In this document: positions 29,527-38,185 of the stretch, piece by piece | Layout of the letters: each line of letters opens with the position of its first letter | How positions within the stretch are numbered: the first letter of the stretch is position 1 | Assembly: GCA_033852095.1 (NCBI GenBank) | Contig: JAWSVD010000049.1 | Span: forward strand, 1 to 64,000 | Direction: 5' to 3' | Origin: CALCKW01 sp033852095 | GTDB taxonomy: Bacteria; Pseudomonadota; Gammaproteobacteria; CALCKW01 | Length of the DNA stretch: 64,000 nucleotides | Program-made: the position numbers and the translations under genes | The notes under the pieces: generated by a model | The model's input: the letters and a program-made list of their open reading frames with translations, nothing else | Databases searched by the model: none | What the model was told of the DNA's origin: nothing

Positions 29527-29685
29527 GCAAAGCCCTCCCGAAAAGCTCAGTATGGGCCAATCAATCGCTGCAGACCACTGATCGAGCTAGCGAAACAGCC
29601 CCGAGCTATCCCGCCCGTGTGGATCAAAGCGCCGCCAAAGGCTACACTTAAGCCCTTAACAAGCTAACCCCAAGTGACCCCACCG

Positions 29686-30390
29686 ATGAGCAATGTCGAC
29701 GCCCGCGAAATTGAGATGTTTGACGCCTTTGGCGACAGCTGGTGGGACGAAGACGGCCCCTTTAAATCCCTGCACGACATCAACCCCCTGCGCCTCGATT
29801 TTATCCAGAGCAGCGTGGATCTGCGCGGGCTCAAAGTGCTGGACGTGGGCTGCGGCGGCGGCATACTCAGCGAGGAGCTGGCGCGCGCAGGCGCCCTGGT
29901 CAGCTCCATCGATCTGGCAGAGGATGCACTCGCCTGCGCCCGTGATCACGCCCGCAGCTCAAATCTCGACATTGACTACCGCGCCATCAGTGCCGAGCAA
30001 CTCGCCGCAGAGCAACCCGGCGCCTTTGATGTGGTTGTGTGCATGGAAATGCTCGAGCACGTGCCAGACCCGGCATCGATCTGCGAGGCCTTGAGCCAGC
30101 TGGTGAAACCCGGCGGCGATGTGTATCTCTCCACGCTGAACCGCAACCCAAAATCCTGGCTCTTCGCGATCGTTGCCGCCGAGCGCATCTTGCGGCTGCT
30201 ACCCGCCGGCACCCACCAGCACGACAAGTTTATTCGGCCACACGAATTGGCTGATTTCTGCCGCCGCTGCGAATTGGATATCCAATCGATGCGCGGCATG
30301 GGCTACAACCCACTGACACGACGCTATTCGCTGAACAGTGACCTGGACGTGAATTACCTGGTGCACGCGCAGCGCAACAGCCATGCCTGA
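29686..30390 (+). CDS. ubiG: Ubiquinone biosynthesis O-methyltransferase UbiG
   Basis: A 234-residue class I SAM methyltransferase. The start VDAREIEMFDAFGDSWWDEDG is the UbiG N-terminal signature (ATG 29686; GTG 29674 is an alternative). Motif I reads VLDVGCGGGILSEELA, motif II VVVCMEMLEHVPDP and motif III LVKPGGDVYLSTLNR. It performs both O-methylations in ubiquinone synthesis, fitting an aerobic respiratory organism. It overlaps the next gene by 8 bp, the common ubiG-mupP pair. Confidence 0.95.
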   Translation: MSNVDAREIEMFDAFGDSWWDEDGPFKSLHDINPLRLDFIQSSVDLRGLKVLDVGCGGGILSEELARAGALVSSIDLAEDALACARDHARSSNLDIDYRAISAEQLAAEQPGAFDVVVCMEMLEHVPDPASICEALSQLVKPGGDVYLSTLNRNPKSWLFAIVAAERILRLLPAGTHQHDKFIRPHELADFCRRCELDIQSMRGMGYNPLTRRYSLNSDLDVNYLVHAQRNSHA

Positions 30391-31066
30391 ACGAGGCCCT
30401 GGCCTGCTGTTCGATCTGGACGGTAGCCTGATCGACACAGCGCCCGACATGGGCGGCGCCTTGAACACACTGCTGGCACAAGAGGACAAGGCCGCCCTGC
30501 CCCTCGGTGACATTCGCCCGCATGTTTCAAACGGCAGCAAGGCACTGGTGGCGCTGGGTTTCGGCGATTCCCTGCCCGCGCAGCGAGAGCAGCAGTTGAT
30601 CACACGGTTTTTGCGCTGTTATGCAGAGCAAGTCGCTGTCGATTCGCAATTGTTCAGTGGCATGAACAAGCTGCTGGAAGAACTCGAAGTCCAAGGCCTA
30701 CCCTGGGGCATCATCACCAACAAACCCATCCGCTTTACTGTGCCGTTATTAGAGCAGCTCGGGCTAACGCAGCGCTGCGCCACGCTGGTGTGCGGTGACA
30801 GCATGGCCCTGCGCAAGCCTGACCCGGCCCCGCTGTTGCTGGCCTGCAGGCAAGCGAACCTGAATCCACTGCAATGCGTCTACGTTGGCGATGCGCTGAG
30901 AGACATACAGGCAGGCAATGCCGCTGGCATGCGCACGGTGGTCATGGGATGGGGGTATTTTGGCGCGGCTGAAGACCCGTTAACTTGGGGTGCAAATTGG
31001 CACTGCAGTGATGCTGGAGCCCTGCGTGAGAGTTGCCAACTGGCGGGGCTTTTGCCGCCAGTTTAA
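30383..31066 (+). CDS. mupP: HAD phosphatase, MupP/Gph type (N-acetylmuramic acid 6-phosphate phosphatase)
   Basis: A 227-residue HAD hydrolase. Motif I LLFDLDGSLIDTAPDM (nucleophile Asp), motif II IITNKP, motif III lysine in RKPDPAPLL, motif IV VGDALRDIQAG. By sequence alone it could be phosphoglycolate phosphatase, but the ubiG-HAD-SDR order is that of Pseudomonas mupP, which dephosphorylates MurNAc 6-phosphate in the anmK-mupP-amgK-murU cell-wall recycling route. That assignment rests on context. Its ATG lies within the ubiG 3' end (8-bp overlap). Confidence 0.85.
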   Translation: MPERGPGLLFDLDGSLIDTAPDMGGALNTLLAQEDKAALPLGDIRPHVSNGSKALVALGFGDSLPAQREQQLITRFLRCYAEQVAVDSQLFSGMNKLLEELEVQGLPWGIITNKPIRFTVPLLEQLGLTQRCATLVCGDSMALRKPDPAPLLLACRQANLNPLQCVYVGDALRDIQAGNAAGMRTVVMGWGYFGAAEDPLTWGANWHCSDAGALRESCQLAGLLPPV

Positions 31067-31257
31067 CTATCCTGAGCAGAGCAGCGAGCTTCCGATAGAA
31101 GCGGCGCTCAACACCCACCTCCAGCGCCTCTTTTTAAGTGTTGAGTTATCACGCACAGTGAACTCAACTAACAACCCATACGTTCTAAAACGCTAAAAGC
31201 GCCTAAACCGCTGCGCAGAAGGCCGTGCTGCCAACTGACGATAACTGCCAATGCCGA

Positions 31258-31392
31258 CTAAGACTCGGTCAAGGTGCTGTTTTGTAAGGGACTCGTCAAA
31301 ATGTCGTTGCCCTTGCCAATGTTGACGCCAAGCCATAGGCCAATCATTGCGCCTATTAAAAGCCCGATGGCCAATACAGTCAGTCTGCTCAC
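31258..31392 (-). CDS. Small single-span membrane protein, 44 residues
   Basis: A short frame with a GTG start at 31392 and GAGGTG six to ten bases upstream, an excellent ribosome-binding site. The product begins MSRLTVLAIGLLIGAMIGLW and continues into a soluble tail ending in LTES, giving one membrane helix (about 4-24) of Gly/Ala/Leu character. It lies between mupP and the SDR gene, on the opposite strand. I do not recognise a family. The strong ribosome-binding site, the clean helix and the lack of competing genes support a real gene. Confidence 0.6.
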   Translation of the reverse strand: MSRLTVLAIGLLIGAMIGLWLGVNIGKGNDILTSPLQNSTLTES

Positions 31393-31574
31393 AGTTCCAC
31401 CTCAGTTAAGTATCTATCGTGAATATAGCTTAGCGCCATTTTAGCACGAGACTGAGCCCTAGCAGCGCTCTCCTCACTGTTGCTGTGCAAGCGTTAATGC
31501 AGCTGCAATATTCACCTCCTTCTGCGGTCTGCGATACACTGCCCCACACCACCACCGCCCTGGAACCCACGACG

Positions 31575-32336
31575 ATGAGCACAACCGAGCATGCCACCCT
31601 CCCCGACTTGAGTGGTCGCTGCATATTAATCACCGGTGCTGGCGGCGCACTCGGTCGAGAGCTCGCGCTGGCTTGCGGCCGCGCGGGTGCGTCCGTCGTG
31701 CTGCTGGGCAAGACCATCGCCAAGCTCGAGGCCTGCTACGACGAGCTCGAAGCCGCCGGCGCACCGCAGCCCGCTATCTACCCACTCGATCTCGCCGGGG
31801 CCACACTCGCTGACTACAACACGCTGCTCAACACGCTCTACAGCACCTTCGGCGGGGTCTTCTCAGTGGTCCACTGCGCCGCCGAGCTGGGGGTTATGAC
31901 ACCGCTAATCGACTACCCGGATGAGCTTTGGGCCAAGGTCTTCAACAGCAACTTGCACGGCCCGCTGCGGCTGACCCAGGCCAGCCTCCCCCTGCTGCGC
32001 GACAGCGGGCCGAGCAGCGTCATATTCATGCTCGATGACCACACAGGTGCTTACTGGGGTGCTTACGGCGTCAGCAAGAGCGCGCTCGCCACCACCGCTA
32101 AAATACTGGCAGAAGAATGCGAGGGGCAGAAAAACGAAACCGCGGAAACCCTGGTCAACGTCATCGCCATCAACCCTGGCCCCATGTGCAGCGCCCTGCG
32201 TCAACGCGCCTTTCCGGGCGAGATCCCGCATAACCACCCCCTGCCCAGTGAGCGGGCGCTGCAAATCCTGGACATATTGGCCACCCCCGCTGGACGCAAC
32301 GGCGAGCGGCACCTACTGGCGAACAGTGCGAGCTAA
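31575..32336 (+). CDS. Short-chain dehydrogenase/reductase, YciK-like
   Basis: A 253-residue Rossmann-fold SDR. The NAD(P)-binding loop reads LITGAGGALGRELA, and the active-site Tyr-Lys pair is in WGAYGVSKSAL. The catalytic serine expected about 10-13 residues before the tyrosine is not obvious; the segment reads VIFMLDDHTGAYW, with Asp-Asp in its place. The gene follows mupP as in Pseudomonas (ubiG-mupP-yciK). Substrate and role are unknown for the family. ATG 31575 is used; a TTG at 31485 would add an unrelated 30-residue leader. Confidence 0.88.
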   Translation: MSTTEHATLPDLSGRCILITGAGGALGRELALACGRAGASVVLLGKTIAKLEACYDELEAAGAPQPAIYPLDLAGATLADYNTLLNTLYSTFGGVFSVVHCAAELGVMTPLIDYPDELWAKVFNSNLHGPLRLTQASLPLLRDSGPSSVIFMLDDHTGAYWGAYGVSKSALATTAKILAEECEGQKNETAETLVNVIAINPGPMCSALRQRAFPGEIPHNHPLPSERALQILDILATPAGRNGERHLLANSAS

Positions 32337-32453
32337 AGCCTTGCACAACAAGACGCGATAACAACTGCAGGGCAGCCCGTATTATAGCATTCGACACAAG
32401 AATCGAAGCCAGCCCTACACTTAACGAATAATGACTCGATCGAATCCCAACTT

Positions 32454-33401
32454 ATGTTTCAGCCCCGCAAAACCCGAACAGCCCTGACCGCTTGCGCTTT
32501 AACGCTGCTGCTCAACAACAATGCCCTAGCCGCAACTCCAGCTGCGAAGCCAGAGGACGCTGGGGAAAGCGAGCGAGCAGAACCTGCGCAGCTGCAAATA
32601 GGCGCCGAGGCACGCGCAGAGATGCTGCCGCTTTGGGAACTCGGCCTCGCCGGCCTGTACGTGAGCGGCAAAGACTACCCGGGTTCCGACAACGACAACG
32701 CCCGCCTGTTCCCGGTGCCCTACGGCAAATACCGTGGCGAGAAGATCCGCGTGGGTGACGGCGGTGTCAAAGCCGTCGCTTTCGAAAATCCGCGCTATTC
32801 GCTGGACTTGTCGATCGCGGCCTCGGTCAACGCGAACTCCGAAGACAACGCCCTGCGTGAGAACCTGCCCGATATTGACTACATGTTCGAATTGGGCCCG
32901 CAGCTCATCGTCACCGTTTACGACCGCTTCAATCACGACGGCACACGCAGTGAAATGACCTTTTCCACCCAGTTGCGCGCCGCTTTTTCAACCGATTTTA
33001 GCGAGATAAAAAGCCGTGGCGGTGTGCTCAGCACGGTGCTTGAATGGGAGCGCGGCGGTTTTCTGGATGGTCGGATGGGCTACTTTGGCAGCATCGCCCC
33101 CAAGTGGGCCAGCTCAGAACTGCAGCAAGTGTTTTACCAAGTAGACCAAGAATTTGCGACCTCAGACCGCGCCGCCTACGACGCCAAGGGCGGCTACTTG
33201 GGCACCGATGTCTCACTGGGCCTGGGCATCAAAGCCCTGCCCAGCCTGTGGCTCTACGGCGCCGTGGGCCAGAGCTTTTACCAGGGCGCAGCCAACGAAG
33301 ACAGCCCGCTGTTCGAGACCGACAGCAGCGGCTTTTTCTGGCTGGGCGCCTTGTGGCAACTGAAAACCAGCTCGAAGTTGGTGGAAGTGCTGCGCGACTG
33401 A
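32454..33401 (+). CDS. MipA/OmpV family outer-membrane protein
   Basis: 315 residues with a signal peptide (cleavage after NNNALAA). The mature part begins with an Ala/Glu-rich stretch and then shows the family pattern WELGLAGLYVSGKDYPGSD, followed by alternating beta strands and a final WLGALWQLKTSS strand. MipA-type proteins are outer-membrane barrels; in E. coli MipA scaffolds MltA with PBP1B. The final residues lack the usual terminal Phe. Monocistronic and convergent with prmB. Confidence 0.88.
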   Translation: MFQPRKTRTALTACALTLLLNNNALAATPAAKPEDAGESERAEPAQLQIGAEARAEMLPLWELGLAGLYVSGKDYPGSDNDNARLFPVPYGKYRGEKIRVGDGGVKAVAFENPRYSLDLSIAASVNANSEDNALRENLPDIDYMFELGPQLIVTVYDRFNHDGTRSEMTFSTQLRAAFSTDFSEIKSRGGVLSTVLEWERGGFLDGRMGYFGSIAPKWASSELQQVFYQVDQEFATSDRAAYDAKGGYLGTDVSLGLGIKALPSLWLYGAVGQSFYQGAANEDSPLFETDSSGFFWLGALWQLKTSSKLVEVLRD

Positions 33402-33465
33402 CCAGGCGGTGTCGGGCGAGAACCAGACCCGAGCAGGCGAGCACAGCCGCTCGGGATTGCGGAAA

Positions 33466-34386
33466 TCAAGTCTGTAGCTGCGCCAGGTCTTCACGCCACA
33501 ACATAAACACACCCACCCCACCGGTTTCGAATTCCAGCCAGACAAAAGGCAACAGCGGATAGGCGGCCTCCAGAGCTGCCGCGCTGTTGCCCACCTCAAT
33601 CACCAGCAGCCCGCCGGGATTGAGGTGTTGGTAGGCGTCGCGCAACATCTCATGCACCAGCACCAGGCCGTCATCCCCCGCCTCCAGCCCCAGCGCTGGC
33701 TCGCGTTTGAACTCATCGCTCAGAGCCGCCATGTCACTGGCGTCCACGTAGGGCGGGTTGCTGATAATCAAGTCAAAACAGCGAGCTTCAGCAAGGGGCT
33801 CGAAGAGACTGCCCTGCAGCAGCTCCACTCGCTCGCCCATGTCGTGGGCGAAGACATTTTTCGTCGCCACCTCCAAGGCCTCCGGGCTTATGTCGGTTGC
33901 CACCACTTGGGCATCGGCAAAAGCGTAGGCGCAGGCGATGCCAATGCAGCCACTGCCGGTGCACATGTCCAACACAGAATCCACTTTGGTCGGATCCAAC
34001 CAGGGGCTGAAGCCTGCGAGAATGGGTTCGGCCAAGGGCGAGCGAGGCACCAAAACGCGCGAATCCACGTGGAATTGCAAGCCCGCAAACCACGCGGTGC
34101 CGGTCAAATACGCCGCCGGTAGGCGTTCATCCACCCGCCGCTGCAGCAGGGCTCGGGCGGCCACCACCTGCGGCGCTGCTAACAGCTGATGGTAGTCGTC
34201 CACCGGTTCGTCGGGCGGGATGTCCGCAGCGTGCAAAACCAACCACGCCGCTTCATCCAGCGCGTTGTCCGTGCCGTGACCAAAATAGAGATCGGCCGCC
34301 AGGAACTTCTGCTCGCCTTCTCGAATCAGATCATCGAGATAGGCACCGCCACCACTGCTGTCTAGCTTGCGTTTGTCACTCGTCAT
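33466..34386 (-). CDS. prmB: 50S ribosomal protein L3 N5-glutamine methyltransferase PrmB
   Basis: 306 residues. The glutamine-methyltransferase motif NPPY is in DLIISNPPYVDASDM, and the SAM-binding motif I is VLDMCTGSGCIGIACAY. The N-terminal helical domain (about 1-95) and a length of about 305 match PrmB (YfcB) rather than PrmC. It methylates a glutamine of ribosomal protein L3. PrmB genes often precede aroC; none is seen here. Divergent from the SCO gene with about 80 bp between. Confidence 0.93.
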   Translation of the reverse strand: MTSDKRKLDSSGGGAYLDDLIREGEQKFLAADLYFGHGTDNALDEAAWLVLHAADIPPDEPVDDYHQLLAAPQVVAARALLQRRVDERLPAAYLTGTAWFAGLQFHVDSRVLVPRSPLAEPILAGFSPWLDPTKVDSVLDMCTGSGCIGIACAYAFADAQVVATDISPEALEVATKNVFAHDMGERVELLQGSLFEPLAEARCFDLIISNPPYVDASDMAALSDEFKREPALGLEAGDDGLVLVHEMLRDAYQHLNPGGLLVIEVGNSAAALEAAYPLLPFVWLEFETGGVGVFMLWREDLAQLQT

Positions 34387-34469
34387 GCTGCCCTGCCATC
34401 ACTGGGTTATACTTCGCCAATTACGGCCTAGGGCCGCACATTCAACTCACAAGCATAACACTGTCGACC

Positions 34470-35147
34470 ATGTCTAAATCAGCCAAACCCGCCTGCAAAT
34501 TCTGCTGGATCGTCCGCTACTTCGTCGTCGTTGCTGCGGTGCTGCTAGGCGCCTTCTCCTACCGCAGCATGAATCCGCCCGCCTTCGACGCCTCAGCGCT
34601 GAACGATCAGTTGCAAGGCGCGACAGCTCTGCCGGCAGGTTTCCGCAAGGTACCCAATGTCGCGTTGCTCGGTTACGACGGCAAACACCGCCCCGCCATG
34701 AGTTTTTTCGAGGGCAAATGGACGCTTGCCTTTTTTGGCTACACCTACTGCCCCGACGTCTGCCCAGCAGCCCTGTCAAACATGGCTCAGACCATGACCC
34801 TGGTGCGCGAAAAGACACCCGAATTTGCCGACACACAAATACTGTTTGTCTCCGTCGACCCGATACGCGACACCCCCGAGCGCCTCAAAGAATACACCGA
34901 GTACTTCGACCCCGCCTTCGTCGGCACCACGGGCGACAAGACAGACATCGATGAGCTCACCCAAACACTGGGTGCGATTTACGTGATCGCCGGCGACACA
35001 GAGAACAACGACAACTACCTGGTGGACCACAGCAGCCAGATCGTGCTGATAGACCCCAGCGGGGAAATGCGGGCGATCATGACGCCGCCGCACCTGCCGG
35101 CCAACATGGCCGCCGACCTCGCGCTGCTGCGCAACAACCTGCACTAG
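34470..35147 (+). CDS. SCO1/SenC family copper-binding protein
   Basis: 225 residues. One N-terminal membrane anchor (about 14-32, CWIVRYFVVVAAVLLGAF) and a periplasmic thioredoxin-fold domain. The copper ligands are the cysteines of YTYCPDVCPAALSNM and the histidine in LVDHSSQIVLID. SCO proteins metallate or reduce the CuA site of cytochrome oxidase. No oxidase gene is in the window. It is followed 14 bp later by psd on the same strand, and the two may be co-transcribed. Confidence 0.93.
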   Translation: MSKSAKPACKFCWIVRYFVVVAAVLLGAFSYRSMNPPAFDASALNDQLQGATALPAGFRKVPNVALLGYDGKHRPAMSFFEGKWTLAFFGYTYCPDVCPAALSNMAQTMTLVREKTPEFADTQILFVSVDPIRDTPERLKEYTEYFDPAFVGTTGDKTDIDELTQTLGAIYVIAGDTENNDNYLVDHSSQIVLIDPSGEMRAIMTPPHLPANMAADLALLRNNLH

Positions 35148-35161
35148 ACAAGAGAAACACC

Positions 35162-35995
35162 ATGGCCCGCCTATTCGCCGCTTTTCAATATGTACTGCCG
35201 CACCACCTGATCTCGCGCCTGGTGTTTTTGTTGACCCAACTGCAGACCCCGCTGGCCCAGCCGGTGATGGCGTGGTTTTCAAAGGTCTACGGCATAGATA
35301 TGCAAGAAGCCGCCTGCACTGAGTTCAGCGGCTACGCCTCGTTCAACGCTTTTTTCACCCGTGCGCTGCGCGCCGGTGCTCGCCCTATCGCCGCCGGAGA
35401 CAATCTGATCGTCTCCCCCAGCGACGGTCGGATATCGCAGCTCGGGCGCATAGAAGACGGCAAGATCTTTCAGGCCAAGGGCCACAGCTACACGGCGGCC
35501 GAGCTGCTCGGAGACGAGGCAAAAGCACAGGCCTTTGAAGGCGGCCAATTCATCACCGTCTATCTGTCACCGCGGGATTACCACCGGGTGCACATGCCCC
35601 TGAGCGCCCACTTGCGTGACACCTTGCACGTGCCCGGTCGACTGTTCAGCGTGGCACCGCACACTGTCGCCCACGTGCCACGATTGTTCGCGCGCAATGA
35701 GCGCGTGGTGTGTTTCTTCGAGGCGGAAAAAGGCCCTGTTGCGCAGGTACTGGTGGGCGCCATCAACGTGGCCGCGATCGAGACCGTCTGGGCCGGGCTT
35801 ATCACCCCGCCCGCCGCCTGGGGACCGCGGTGGTTAGCGCATCGAGGGGACATAGAGCTGAAAAGAGGCGAGGAGATGGGCCGTTTTAACATGGGCTCCA
35901 CCGTGATTTTACTGCTGCCCGCGGGCACTCAGTGGAACAGCGACCTCAAAGCGGGCGATCCGGTCAAGATGGGACAAGCACTCGGCCAGTGGTAA
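35162..35995 (+). CDS. psd: Phosphatidylserine decarboxylase
   Basis: A 277-residue proenzyme for phosphatidylethanolamine synthesis at the inner membrane. Autocleavage occurs at the GST motif near the C terminus (FNMGSTVILLLP; Ser at about 246), which yields the pyruvoyl group. The usual LGST is MGST here, a conservative change. The catalytic base region DYHRVHMPL and the SPSDGRIS stretch are present. Its last 32 bp overlap the 3' end of the convergent HExxH gene. Confidence 0.94.
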   Translation: MARLFAAFQYVLPHHLISRLVFLLTQLQTPLAQPVMAWFSKVYGIDMQEAACTEFSGYASFNAFFTRALRAGARPIAAGDNLIVSPSDGRISQLGRIEDGKIFQAKGHSYTAAELLGDEAKAQAFEGGQFITVYLSPRDYHRVHMPLSAHLRDTLHVPGRLFSVAPHTVAHVPRLFARNERVVCFFEAEKGPVAQVLVGAINVAAIETVWAGLITPPAAWGPRWLAHRGDIELKRGEEMGRFNMGSTVILLLPAGTQWNSDLKAGDPVKMGQALGQW

Positions 35996-36470
35996 CACAG
36001 AGCAATCCACGCCGCTCAAGCCAACTGCGCGCATCCTCTGCGTCAGTTGCAAACCAGCTGGACGCCGAGCCGCTGCGAAAGCTGTAACCCCAAGCGTCCA
36101 TGTCCGCCAGCATGCGCGCCTCGCCCACTCCGGCAATGCCCTGCGCCAGGCAAATTTGCAGATAACACACCGCACATTCCTCCAGCATCGTGCCACCCAC
36201 GTTGGTGTGCAGCTGCGCGCGCCGCGCGGGCGACATGCACAGCCAGTGGCAGCCCTCGTGCAGTATCGATTGCACCGGCGTGTCCTCGCGCGCATGCAAG
36301 GTGCTGCCAATCAAACCAGCCTCCGGCTCACCCCAGTAGGTGCCAGGGATCGCTCTGCCGACGCTGTGCCACTGCAGCGTTAAGCCACAGGCCGCAAAGA
36401 GCTCATCGAAGACCGCGGTGCCCACGGCTGAAGCCGGCAACACCGCGTTGAGATCTGGCGCTGTGCTCAC
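35964..36470 (-). CDS. HExxH-like conserved hypothetical protein
   Basis: A 168-residue soluble protein. SILHEGCHWLCMS carries an HExxH-type motif, and MLEECAVCYLQ downstream could supply a third metal ligand, so a small metallohydrolase is possible. I do not recognise a named family. GTG start at 36470 overlaps the epmA stop (GTGA), which makes it the third gene of efp-epmA-X and suggests a link to translation or EF-P modification, though co-location alone is weak evidence. Its 3' end overlaps psd on the other strand. Confidence 0.7.
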   Translation of the reverse strand: MSTAPDLNAVLPASAVGTAVFDELFAACGLTLQWHSVGRAIPGTYWGEPEAGLIGSTLHAREDTPVQSILHEGCHWLCMSPARRAQLHTNVGGTMLEECAVCYLQICLAQGIAGVGEARMLADMDAWGYSFRSGSASSWFATDAEDARSWLERRGLLCVTTGRVLVPS

Positions 36471-37432
36471 GCACGCGCCACAGGGAAGTTGAGCACCTCG
36501 TTGATGTCATCCACCTGCTGCAACACCATCAACAAGCGATCCAGACCAATCGCGACACCGGAGCAATCGGGCAGCCCCGCCTGCAGTGCGGCGAGAAAGC
36601 GCTCATCGACGGGACGCTGCGGTGCGCCGCTCGCCTCCGCCTTTGCACGCTCAGCGTCAAATCGCGCGCGCTGCTCGTCGCCATCACTGAGTTCGTGAAA
36701 ACCGTTGGCAAGCTCCAAACCACTCCAATAGGCCTCAAAGCGCGCCGCGACCTGCTGATCGCCACGTGTCTCGATGCGCGCCAGCGCCGCTTGACTGGGC
36801 GGGTAGCCCTCGACGAAAGTCAGGCGATCGCTCGGAAATTGCGACGCGACCAGTTGGGTGAAGGCCAGATCGATCCAGCCATCGACTTCATCGAGCCCCA
36901 TACTCTCGGGCACGGAGTGCCCACCTTGCAGTAGACAATCGCGCATCTTATCCGCGCCGTCTACCCAGGGATCAAAACCGCCGAGATCCACACAGGCCTG
37001 ACGAAAATCAAGCTGGATCGCCTCCACGGGTCGGTTCAGTGCCGCCGCGATCACCCGGTGCACCTCCTGCATCAAAGCCGGCAGGTTAAAGTCGAGTCTG
37101 TACCACTCCAGCAGTGTGAACTCTGGGTTGTGGTGGCGGCCGTGCTCACCTGCCCTGAAGACCTTGGCAATCTGGTAGATGTCACCGCTGCCATCGGCAA
37201 GCAAGCGCTTCATCGGGTATTCAGGCGATGTGTGCAGGTAGCCAAAATGACCGGCGTTGTTCGCCTCAAAACTCGGCACCTGCGGGTCGGGACTGGTGGC
37301 GGAGGAAAACACAGGGGTATCGATCTCGAGCACACCGGCGTTGCTAAAATACTCACGCAGCCGCGCCAACAGGGCAGCACGGGCTATGCGAGCGGATTGC
37401 GGGGCGACGGCGCGCCAATCAGTTGCACTCAT
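36467..37432 (-). CDS. epmA: Elongation factor P--(R)-beta-lysine ligase EpmA
   Basis: 321 residues, a class II lysyl-tRNA-synthetase core without the anticodon-binding domain. Motif 2-like FRAGEHGRHHNPEFTLLEWY and motif 3-like GVAIGLDRLLMVL are present, along with YLHTSPEYPMKRLLADG. EpmA attaches (R)-beta-lysine to the conserved lysine of EF-P, which speeds translation through polyproline. It lies 5 bp after efp on the same strand. EpmB, which makes beta-lysine, is not in the window next to efp as it often is. Confidence 0.95.
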   Translation of the reverse strand: MSATDWRAVAPQSARIARAALLARLREYFSNAGVLEIDTPVFSSATSPDPQVPSFEANNAGHFGYLHTSPEYPMKRLLADGSGDIYQIAKVFRAGEHGRHHNPEFTLLEWYRLDFNLPALMQEVHRVIAAALNRPVEAIQLDFRQACVDLGGFDPWVDGADKMRDCLLQGGHSVPESMGLDEVDGWIDLAFTQLVASQFPSDRLTFVEGYPPSQAALARIETRGDQQVAARFEAYWSGLELANGFHELSDGDEQRARFDAERAKAEASGAPQRPVDERFLAALQAGLPDCSGVAIGLDRLLMVLQQVDDINEVLNFPVARA

Positions 37433-37437
37433 GGCGA

Positions 37438-38004
37438 CTACTTCACGCGTGACACATACTCACCCGAACGGGTATCGCAGCGCAGCATCTCGCCCTCTTC
37501 TATAAAGAGCGGCACCTTCACCACCGCGCCCGTCTCCAGATAGGCCGGTTTAGTGCCGCCCTGTGCCGTGTCCCCTTTCATGCCCGGGTCTGTCTCGGTC
37601 ACTTTCAGCTCGACGAAATTGGGCGCCGTCACCAATATAGGCTCGCCATTCCAGAGCGTCACCTGACACATGTCCTCTTCCTTCAGCCACAACTTGGTAT
37701 CACCCACTGCCGCGGCGTCCGCACCCAGCTGCTCGAAGTTGGTGGTGTTCATGAAGTGCCAGAACTCACCGTCGGCGTAGAGGTACTGCAGCTCGGTTTC
37801 GAGCACATCCGCGGCTTCGACGCTCTCACCGGATTTGAAGGTCTTTTCAATGGTACGGCCCGTCTTCAAGTTCCGCACCTTGACGCGATTAAAGGCCTGG
37901 CCCTTGCCCGGTTTTACCAATTCGTTCTCGACAATAGTGTGCGGTTGCCCGTCGAGCATGATTTTCAAGCCGCCCTTAAACTCACTGGTGCTGTAGTTGG
38001 CCAT
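37438..38004 (-). CDS. efp: Elongation factor P
   Basis: 188 residues, three beta-barrel domains. The modified lysine is K34 in LVKPGKGQAF, matching the beta-lysylation site used by EpmA, whose gene follows. The domain-3 signature GEMLRCDTRSGEYVSRVK is at the C terminus. EF-P rescues ribosomes at Pro-Pro motifs; the window's long Pro-rich linker protein (25440) is the kind of product that needs it. First gene of efp-epmA-36470. Confidence 0.97.
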   Translation of the reverse strand: MANYSTSEFKGGLKIMLDGQPHTIVENELVKPGKGQAFNRVKVRNLKTGRTIEKTFKSGESVEAADVLETELQYLYADGEFWHFMNTTNFEQLGADAAAVGDTKLWLKEEDMCQVTLWNGEPILVTAPNFVELKVTETDPGMKGDTAQGGTKPAYLETGAVVKVPLFIEEGEMLRCDTRSGEYVSRVK

Positions 38005-38185
38005 CGTCGGAAAGTCCCCTAGAATCTGGTGTGTTCAAACCATCCATTATACAGCTCATTGGCGCCCATAGGGATTGCTGAGTACCGCTGTAGTGGCTAA
38101 CAGTTACAAGAAAAAACAACAAGGCTTTGCGCGGCGCCTTCTTTCGCCGATAATGAAGCAACTCACCCAAGCCTGTTGATCGAAT

